Assembly: GCA_949752745.1 (NCBI GenBank)
Contig: OX457034.1
Coordinates: 31,911,544 to 31,975,543, forward strand
Length of the DNA: 64,000 nt
Origin: Protula sp. h YS-2021
Lineage: Eukaryota; Annelida; Polychaeta; Sabellida; Serpulidae
Direction: 5' to 3'
A program made the position numbers and the translations under genes. The notes beneath the pieces are model-generated. The model searched no databases. It saw nothing but the letters and a program-made list of their open reading frames with translations, and was not told where the DNA came from. The stretch's first letter is position 1, and each line of letters opens with the position of its first letter. Positions 54,401 through 64,000 of the stretch are shown piece after piece.

Positions 54401-57400
54401 CAATGATGGATAATGGATTTACAGACATGTCTTGTTATATTTTCCATGTTGATCAAACCAACACAGGTTAAACAAGACCCAAACAGTCTGAGAAATCTGA
54501 TAGATTCACAGCAGGTTATATACAAATAGTGAAAATGGTTAATTTGGTGGATACGTTAAATTTTGAAAGTGGAATATCTTTAAAAGTATTGGTGATAGAG
54601 AGACGGGGATTTGACGAGGTGATATGGCGAATATGAATTATGTATGATCCAGTAGTGTTTTTAGGCCATTCTGAGCCCTTTAAATTGCACTTTTACAAAG
54701 GCAAAGTTTTCTACAGGCGAGTGTTAAATGAATGGTTTTAAGAACAGCGAGATAGTTTTTTTATAAATAGATTTGTCTATTTCTTAGTGATTGGATGAAT
54801 GATCAGATCAGTCCTGGAAAAAACTTCACAATAACTATGTAACTGTTTGATATATTTTTTTAAAGTAAACCTTTGTAACCATATACATCCTTCATGTTAC
54901 CAGTTACCAATACAAATATATGTAATGTAAGAAGCTACTAAATTTCAACTTACAATTTAGATGTTTTCAGCATTTTATTTACAGTAGACTTTGTAAACCT
55001 AAATAATTAAAATGTACTTCTATTTCCAGCCGAGTGTGAGATGTGAGAAATAATTCTGGGGTTACGGTATATACCGCCAACAACTGGAAAAATAAAAATA
55101 AATCAAGGGGTAATGTCATTGAATGTGTGATTTGTTTTAAGAACTACAAAAAGATGTATGTATTCCATAGGTAAAAATTGTAATTTATTTCTGCATACAA
55201 ACAATATGTATTTGCACCAATTATCAACTCTAAAGAAATCAGGTATTACACATATACCACCGACAAAAATGAAAATCCTGTGACTTTCTCAGTGAATTTG
55301 TGATATGGTTCAAGAGTTAGAAAGGAATGTATGTATACCTTTAGTAAAATTTGAACTTTATTTCTGGATACAAGCAATCGGTAGCTGCAACAAGTATCAA
55401 CAGAAACAAATCACCAGAAAACATTGATGTAAAAATTCAAAGGTCCAGTACATAATACGGCATATCCTCGTCTCGGACATTTGTCGTTGTCATGTATCTG
55501 CGCCGTATGTCGAATTATGCTGACACAGTTGACGCCCCACTCTAGCGCTATTACTCTTATATTTATGACTTCCTTAAAATCTAAGCGGTTATTGTTGCAA
55601 GATCAAAGATTTCAATTTAGTTCGTTCGTTGCATAGACTGCACATCCTAGCTTTTATTTTAGTGTTAATGCATGTTTAACTGGCCAGTCGTTAACTGGTC
55701 AACCGTCAATGATGGATAATGGATTTACAGACATGTCTTGTTATATTTTCCATGTTGATCAAACCAACACAGGTTAAACAAGACCCAAACAGTCTGAGAA
55801 ATCTGATAGATTCACAGCAGGTTATATACAAATAGTGAAAATGGTTAATTTGGTGGATACGTTAAATTTTGAAAGTGGAATATCTTTAAAAGTATTGGTG
55901 ATAGAGAGACGGGGATTTGACGAGGTGATATGGCGAATATGAATTATGTATGATCCAGTAGTGTTTTTAGGCCATTCTGAGCCCTTTAAATTGCACTTTT
56001 ACAAAGGCAAAGTTTTCTACAGGCGAGTGTTAAATGAATGGTTTTAAGAACAGCGAGATAGTTTTTTTATAAATAGATTTGTCTATTTCTTAGTGATTGG
56101 ATGAATGATCAGATCAGTCCTGGAAAAAACTTCACAATAACTATGTAACTGTTTGATATATTTTTTTAAAGTAAACCTTTGTAACCATATACATCCTTCA
56201 TGTTACCAGTTACCAATACAAATATATGTAATGTAAGAAGCTACTAAATTTCAACTTACAATTTAGATGTTTTCAGCATTTTATTTACAGTAGACTTTGT
56301 AAACCTAAATAATTAAAATGTACTTCTATTTCCAGCCGAGTGTGAGATGTGAGAAATAATTCTGGGGTTACGGTATATACCGCCAACAACTGGAAAAATA
56401 AAAATAAATCAAGGGGTAATGTCATTGAATGTGTGATTTGTTTTAAGAACTACAAAAAGATGTATGTATTCCATAGGTAAAAATTGTAATTTATTTCTGC
56501 ATACAAACAATATGTATTTGCACCAATTATCAACTCTAAAGAAATCAGGTATTACACATATACCACCGACAAAAATGAAAATCCTATGACTTTCTCAGTG
56601 AATTTGTGATATGGTTCAAGAGTTAGAAAGGAATGTATGTATACCTTTAGTAAAATTTGAACTTTATTTCTGGATACAAGCAATCGGTAGCTGCAACAAG
56701 TATCAACAGAAACAAATCACCAGAAAACATTGATGTAAAAATTCAAAGGTCCAGTACATAATACGGCATATCCTCGTCTCGGACATTTGTCGTTGTCATG
56801 TATCTGCGCCGTATGTCGAATTATGCTGACACAGTTGACGCCCCACTCTAGCGCTATTACTCTTATATTTATGACTTCCTTAAAATCTAAGCGGTTATTG
56901 TTGCAAGATCAAAGATTTCAATTTAGTTCGTTCGTTGCATAGACTGCACATCCTAGCTTTTATTTTAGTGTTAATGCATGTTTAACTGGCCAGTCGTTAA
57001 CTGGTCAACCGTCAATGATGGATAATGGATTTACAGACATGTCTTGTTATATTTTCCATGTTGATCAAACCAACACAGGTTAAACAAGACCCAAACAGTC
57101 TGAGAAATCTGATAGATTCACAGCAGGTTATATACAAATAGTGAAAATGGTTAATTTGGTGGATACGTTAAATTTTGAAAGTGGAATATCTTTAAAAGTA
57201 TTGGTGATAGAGAGACGGGGATTTGACGAGGTGATATGGCGAATATGAATTATGTATGATCCAGTAGTGTTTTTAGGCCATTCTGAGCCCTTTAAATTGC
57301 ACTTTTACAAAGGCAAAGTTTTCTACAGGCGAGTGTTAAATGAATGGTTTTAAGAACAGCGAGATAGTTTTTTTATAAATAGATTTGTCTATTTCTTAGT

Positions 57401-60400
57401 GATTGGATGAATGATCAGATCAGTCCTGGAAAAAACTTCACAATAACTATGTAACTGTTTGATATATTTTTTTAAAGTAAACCTTTGTAACCATATACAT
57501 CCTTCATGTTACCAGTTACCAATACAAATATATGTAATGTAAGAAGCTACTAAATTTCAACTTACAATTTAGATGTTTTCAGCATTTTATTTACAGTAGA
57601 CTTTGTAAACCTAAATAATTAAAATGTACTTCTATTTCCAGCCGAGTGTGAGATGTGAGAAATAATTCTGGGGTTACGGTATATACCGCCAACAACTGGA
57701 AAAATAAAAATAAATCAAGGGGTAATGTCATTGAATGTGTGATTTGTTTTAAGAACTACAAAAAGATGTATGTATTCCATAGGTAAAAATTGTAATTTAT
57801 TTCTGCATACAAACAATATGTATTTGCACCAATTATCAACTCTAAAGAAATCAGGTATTACACATATACCACCGACAAAAATGAAAATCCTGTGACTTTC
57901 TCAGTGAATTTGTGATATGGTTCAAGAGTTAGAAAGGAATGTATGTATACCTTTAGTAAAATTTGAACTTTATTTCTGGATACAAGCAATCGGTAGCTGC
58001 AACAAGTATCAACAGAAACAAATCACCAGAAAACATTGATGTAAAAATTCAAAGGTCCAGTACATAATACGGCATATCCTCGTCTCGGACATTTGTCGTT
58101 GTCATGTATCTGCGCCGTATGTCGAATTATGCTGACACAGTTGACGCCCCACTCTAGCGCTATTACTCTTATATTTATGACTTCCTTAAAATCTAAGCGG
58201 TTATTGTTGCAAGATCAAAGATTTCAATTTAGTTCGTTCGTTGCATAGACTGCACATCCTAGCTTTTATTTTAGTGTTAATGCATGTTTAACTGGCCAGT
58301 CGTTAACTGGTCAACCGTCAATGATGGATAATGGATTTACAGACATGTATTGTTATATTTTCCATGTTGATCAAACCAACACAGGTTAAACAAGACCCAA
58401 ACAGTCTGAGAAATCTGATAGATTCACAGCAGGTTATATACAAATAGTGAAAATGGTTAATTTGGTGGATACGTTAAATTTTGAAAGTGGAATATCTTTA
58501 AAAGTATTGGTGATAGAGAGACGGGGATTTGACGAGGTGATATGGCGAATATGAATTATGTATGATCCAGTAGTGTTTTTAGGCCATTCTGAGCCCTTTA
58601 AATTGCACTTTTACAAAGGCAAAGTTTTCTACAGGCGAGTGTTAAATGAATGGTTTTAAGAACAGCGAGATAGTTTTTTTATAAATAGATTTGTCTATTT
58701 CTTAGTGATTGGATGAATGATCAGATCAGTCCTGGAAAAAACTTCACAATAACTATGTAACTGTTTGATATATTTTTTTAAAGTAAACCTTTGTAACCAT
58801 ATACATCCTTCATGTTACCAGTTACCAATACAAATATATGTAATGTAAGAAGCTACTAAATTTCAACTTACAATTTAGATGTTTTCAGCATTTTATTTAC
58901 AGTAGACTTTGTAAACCTAAATAATTAAAATGTACTTCTATTTCCAGCCGAGTGTGAGATGTGAGAAATAATTCTGGGGTTACGGTATATACCGCCAACA
59001 ACTGGAAAAATAAAAATAAATCAAGGGGTAATGTCATTGAATGTGTGATTTGTTTTAAGAACTACAAAAAGATGTATGTATTCCATAGGTAAAAATTGTA
59101 ATTTATTTCTGCATACAAACAATATGTATTTGCACCAATTATCAACTCTAAAGAAATCAGGTATTACACATATACCACCGACAAAAATGAAAATCCTGTG
59201 ACTTTCTCAGTGAATTTGTGATATGGTTCAAGAGTTAGAAAGGAATGTATGTATACCTTTAGTAAAATTTGAACTTTATTTCTGGATACAAGCAATCGGT
59301 AGCTGCAACAAGTATCAACAGAAACAAATCACCAGAAAACATTGATGTAAAAATTCAAAGGTCCAGTACATAATACGGCATATCCTCGTCTCGGACATTT
59401 GTCGTTGTCATGTATCTGCGCCGTATGTCGAATTATGCTGACACAGTTGACGCCCCACTCTAGCGCTATTACTCTTATATTTATGACTTCCTTAAAATCT
59501 AAGCGGTTATTGTTGCAAGATCAAAGATTTCAATTTAGTTCGTTCGTTGCATAGACTGCACATCCTAGCTTTTATTTTAGTGTTAATGCATGTTTAACTG
59601 GCCAGTCGTTAACTGGTCAACCGTCAATGATGGATAATGGATTTACAGACATGTCTTGTTATATTTTCCATGTTGATCAAACCAACACAGGTTAAACAAG
59701 ACCCAAACAGTCTGAGAAATCTGATAGATTCACAGCAGGTTATATACAAATAGTGAAAATGGTTAATTTGGTGGATACGTTAAATTTTGAAAGTGGAATA
59801 TCTTTAAAAGTATTGGTGATAGAGAGACGGGGATTTGACGAGGTGATATGGCGAATATGAATTATGTATGATCCAGTAGTGTTTTTAGGCCATTCTGAGC
59901 CCTTTAAATTGCACTTTTACAAAGGCAAAGTTTTCTACAGGCGAGTGTTAAATGAATGGTTTTAAGAACAGCGAGATAGTTTTTTTATAAATAGATTTGT
60001 CTATTTCTTAGTGATTGGATGAATGATCAGATCAGTCCTGGAAAAAACTTCACAATAACTATGTAACTGTTTGATATATTTTTTTAAAGTAAACCTTTGT
60101 AACCATATACATCCTTCATGTTACCAGTTACCAATACAAATATATGTAATGTAAGAAGCTACTAAATTTCAACTTACAATTTAGATGTTTTCAGCATTTT
60201 ATTTACAGTAGACTTTGTAAACCTAAATAATTAAAATGTACTTCTATTTCCAGCCGAGTGTGAGATGTGAGAAATAATTCTGGGGTTACGGTATATACCG
60301 CCAACAACTGGAAAAATAAAAATAAATCAAGGGGTAATGTCATTGAATGTGTGATTTGTTTTAAGAACTACAAAAAGATGTATGTATTCCATAGGTAAAA

Positions 60401-63400
60401 ATTGTAATTTATTTCTGCATACAAACAATATGTATTTGCACCAATTATCAACTCTAAAGAAATCAGGTATTACACATATACCACCGACAAAAATGAAAAT
60501 CCTGTGACTTTCTCAGTGAATTTGTGATATGGTTCAAGAGTTAGAAAGGAATGTATGTATACCTTTAGTAAAATTTGAACTTTATTTCTGGATACAAGCA
60601 ATCGGTAGCTGCAACAAGTATCAACAGAAACAAATCACCAGAAAACATTGATGTAAAAATTCAAAGGTCCAGTACATAATACGGCATATCCTCGTCTCGG
60701 ACATTTGTCGTTGTCATGTATCTGCGCCGTATGTCGAATTATGCTGACACAGTTGACGCCCCACTCTAGCGCTATTACTCTTATATTTATGACTTCCTTA
60801 AAATCTAAGCGGTTATTGTTGCAAGATCAAAGATTTCAATTTAGTTCGTTCGTTGCATAGACTGCACATCCTAGCTTTTATTTTAGTGTTAATGAATGTT
60901 TAACTGGCCAGTCGTTAACTGGTCAACCGTCAATGATGGATAATGGATTTACAGACATGTCTTGTTATATTTTCCATGTTGATCAAACCAACACAGGTTA
61001 AACAAGACCCAAACAGTCTGAGAAATCTGATAGATTCACAGCAGGTTATATACAAATAGTGAAAATGGTTAATTTGGTGGATACGTTAAATTTTGAAAGT
61101 GGAATATCTTTAAAAGTATTGGTGATAGAGAGACGGGGATTTGACGAGGTGATATGGCGAATATGAATTATGTATGATCCAGTAGTGTTTTAGGCCATTC
61201 TGAGCCCTTTAAATTGCACTTTTACAAAGGCAAAGTTTTCTACAGGCGAGTGTTAAATGAATGGTTTTAAGAACAGCGAGATAGTTTTTTTATAAATAGA
61301 TTTGTCTATTTCTTAGTGATTGGATGAATGATCAGATCAGTCCTGGAAAAAACTTCACAATAACTATGTAACTGTTTGATATATTTTTTTAAAGTAAACC
61401 TTTGTAACCATATACATCCTTCATGTTACCAGTTACCAATACAAATATATGTAATGTAAGAAGCTACTAAATTTCAACTTACAATTTAGATGTTTTCAGC
61501 ATTTTATTTACAGTAGACTTTGTAAACCTAAATAATTAAAATGTACTTCTATTTCCAGCCGAGTGTGAGATGTGAGAAATAATTCTGGGGTTACGGTATA
61601 TACCGCCAACAACTGGAAAAATAAAAATAAATCAAGGGGTAATGTCATTGAATGTGTGATTTGTTTTAAGAACTACAAAAAGATGTATGTATTCCATAGG
61701 TAAAAATTGTAATTTATTTCTGCATACAAACAATATGTATTTGCACCAATTATCAACTCTAAAGAAATCAGGTATTACACATATACCACCGACAAAAATG
61801 AAAATCCTGTGACTTTCTCAGTGAATTTGTGATATGGTTCAAGAGTTAGAAAGGAATGTATGTATACCTTTAGTAAAATTTGAACTTTATTTCTGGATAC
61901 AAGCAATCGGTAGCTGCAACAAGTATCAACAGAAACAAATCACCAGAAAACATTGATGTAAAAATTCAAAGGTCCAGTACATAATACGGCATATCCTCGT
62001 CTCGGACATTTGTCGTTGTCATGTATCTGCGCCGTATGTCGAATTATGCTGACACAGTTGACGCCCCACTCTAGCGCTATTACTCTTATATTTATGACTT
62101 CCTTAAAATCTAAGCGGTTATTGTTGCAAGATCAAAGATTTCAATTTAGTTCGTTCGTTGCATAGACTGCACATCCTAGCTTTTATTTTAGTGTTAATGC
62201 ATGTTTAACTGGCCAGTCGTTAACTGGTCAACCGTCAATGATGGATAATGGATTTACAGACATGTCTTGTTATATTTTCCATGTTGATCAAACCAACACA
62301 GGTTAAACAAGACCCAAACAGTCTGAGAAATCTGATAGATTCACAGCAGGTTATATACAAATAGTGAAAATGGTTAATTTGGTGGATACGTTAAATTTTG
62401 AAAGTGGAATATCTTTAAAAGTATTGGTGATAGAGAGACGGGGATTTGACGAGGTGATATGGCGAATATGAATTATGTATGATCCAGTAGTGTTTTTAGG
62501 CCATTCTGAGCCCTTTAAATTGCACTTTTACAAAGGCAAAGTTTTCTACAGGCGAGTGTTAAATGAATGGTTTTAAGAACAGCGAGATAGTTTTTTTATA
62601 AATAGATTTGTCTATTTCTTAGTGATTGGATGAATGATCAGATCAGTCCTGGAAAAAACTTCACAATAACTATGTAACTGTTTGATATATTTTTTTAAAG
62701 TAAACCTTTGTAACCATATACATCCTTCATGTTACCAGTTACCAATACAAATATATGTAATGTAAGAAGCTACTAAATTTCAACTTACAATTTAGATGTT
62801 TTCAGCATTTTATTTACAGTAGACTTTGTAAACCTAAATAATTAAAATGTACTTCTATTTCCAGCCGAGTGTGAGATGTGAGAAATAATTCTGGGGTTAC
62901 GGTATATACCGCCAACAGCTGGAAAAATAAAAATAAATCAAGGGGTAATGTCATTGAATGTGTGATTTGTTTTAAGAACTACAAAAAGATGTATGTATTC
63001 CATAGGTAAAAATTGTAATTTATTTCTGCATACAAACAATATGTATTTGCACCAATTATCAACTCTAAAGAAATCAGGTATTACACATATACCACCGACA
63101 AAAATGAAAATCCTGTGACTTTCTCAGTGAATTTGTGATATGGTTCAAGAGTTAGAAAGGAATGTATGTATACCTTTAGTAAAATTTGAACTTTATTTCT
63201 GGATACAAGCAATCGGTAGCTGCAACAAGTATCAACAGAAACAAATCACCAGAAAACATTGATGTAAAAATTCAAAGGTCCAGTACATAATACGGCATAT
63301 CCTCGTCTCGGACATTTGTCGTTGTCATGTATCTGCGCCGTATGTCGAATTATGCTGACACAGTTGACGCCCCACTCTAGCGCTATTACTCTTATATTTA

Positions 63401-64000
63401 TGACTTCCTTAAAATCTAAGCGGTTATTGTTGCAAGATCAAAGATTTCAATTTAGTTCGTTCGTTGCATAGACTGCACATCCTAGCTTTTATTTTAGTGT
63501 TAATGCATGTTTAACTGGCCAGTCGTTAACTGGTCAACCGTCAATGATGGATAATGGATTTACAGACATGTCTTGTTATATTTTCCATGTTGATCAAACC
63601 AACACAGGTTAAACAAGACCCAAACAGTCTGAGAAATCTGATAGATTCACAGCAGGTTATATACAAATAGTGAAAATGGTTAATTTGGTGGATACGTTAA
63701 ATTTTGAAAGTGGAATATCTTTAAAAGTATTGGTGATAGAGAGACGGGGATTTGACGAGGTGATATGGCGAATATGAATTATGTATGATCCAGTAGTGTT
63801 TTTAGGCCATTCTGAGCCCTTTAAATTGCACTTTTACAAAGGCAAAGTTTTCTACAGGCGAGTGTTAAATGAATGGTTTTAAGAACAGCGAGATAGTTTT
63901 TTTATAAATAGATTTGTCTATTTCTTAGTGATTGGATGAATGATCAGATCAGTCCTGGAAAAAACTTCACAATAACTATGTAACTGTTTGATATATTTTT

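Larger units (their letters stand above)
25787..64000 (+). repeat. Satellite array 2: 823-bp partial, 28 full 1306-bp monomers, then a partial at the window end
   Basis: This is the same monomer in the same orientation as before the insert. It resumes at monomer offset 484 (25787), so phase is preserved across the insert. Full units start at 26610, 27917, 29224, 30531, 31838, 33145, 34451, 35757, 37063, 38369, 39675, 40981, 42287, 43593, 44899, 46205, 47511, 48817, 50123, 51429, 52735, 54041, 55347, 56653, 57959, 59265, 60571 and 61876. The unit from 63182 is cut by the window end at offset 819, so the array continues outside. Units 26610 to 31838 are 1307 bp because of a TTTT to TAATT change. 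Unit 60571 is 1305 bp because one T is missing near 61190. The other units are 1306 bp. Private changes include A>T near 43109, C>G at 43653, T>C at 45163, G>A at 56586, C>A at 58349, C>A at 60895 and A>G at 62918. There is no coding capacity. Confidence 0.98.

Overview
The window is almost entirely one tandem satellite DNA. A 1306-bp non-coding, AT-rich monomer is repeated head to tail in a single orientation from base 1 to base 64000: 46 complete copies, one copy split by an insertion, and one cut by the window end. The only other sequence is a single-copy-looking insert of about 1.79 kb at 23995-25786. There is no convincing protein-coding gene anywhere. The monomer carries many stops in every frame, and the short ORFs in and around the insert look like chance. 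The organism is a eukaryote, most likely an animal. The reasons are the very long, highly homogeneous satellite, a tRNA-derived (SINE-like) fragment with a pol III B box and a 26-base poly(A) run in the insert, and the absence of any prokaryotic gene organisation. I cannot name the species or the chromosomal location; pericentromeric, heterochromatic, B-chromosome or sex-chromosome positions are all possible.

Layout. 1-23994 is array 1: 18 full copies starting at 1, 1307, 2613 and so on, plus 485 bp of a 19th. 23995-25786 is the insert. It holds a tRNA-like/SINE-like head (about 24025-24106), a short block resembling part of the satellite (24184-24202), a 26-A tract (24340-24365), a GC-rich CpG island-like block with CCAAT/GC/TATA-like words (about 24620-24860), a 19-bp tandem duplication (25081-25118) and AT-rich filler. 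25787-64000 is array 2: it resumes at monomer offset 484, the phase at which array 1 stopped, and continues through 28 full copies into a partial copy at the window end.

How it fits together. Copies are nearly identical, with only a handful of private substitutions or 1-bp indels, so the array was amplified or homogenised recently. A few diagnostic variants show how it grew. Offset 114 G>A marks 12 consecutive copies (26610-42286). Within those, a second change near offset 521 (TTTT to TAATT) marks the five nearest the insert. Offset 514 C>G marks the copy touching the insert and the copy at 42287, on either side of that 12-copy block. Offset 463 G>A marks three non-contiguous copies (46205, 48817, 50123). 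Inside each monomer, two adjacent segments are diverged duplicates about 173 bp apart (about 75% identical by hand count), so the 1.3-kb unit appears to be a higher-order descendant of a shorter, nucleosome-sized repeat. No novel protein or RNA system can be supported. The interest lies in the satellite's internal ancestry, its nested expansion history, and the phase-preserving insertion.
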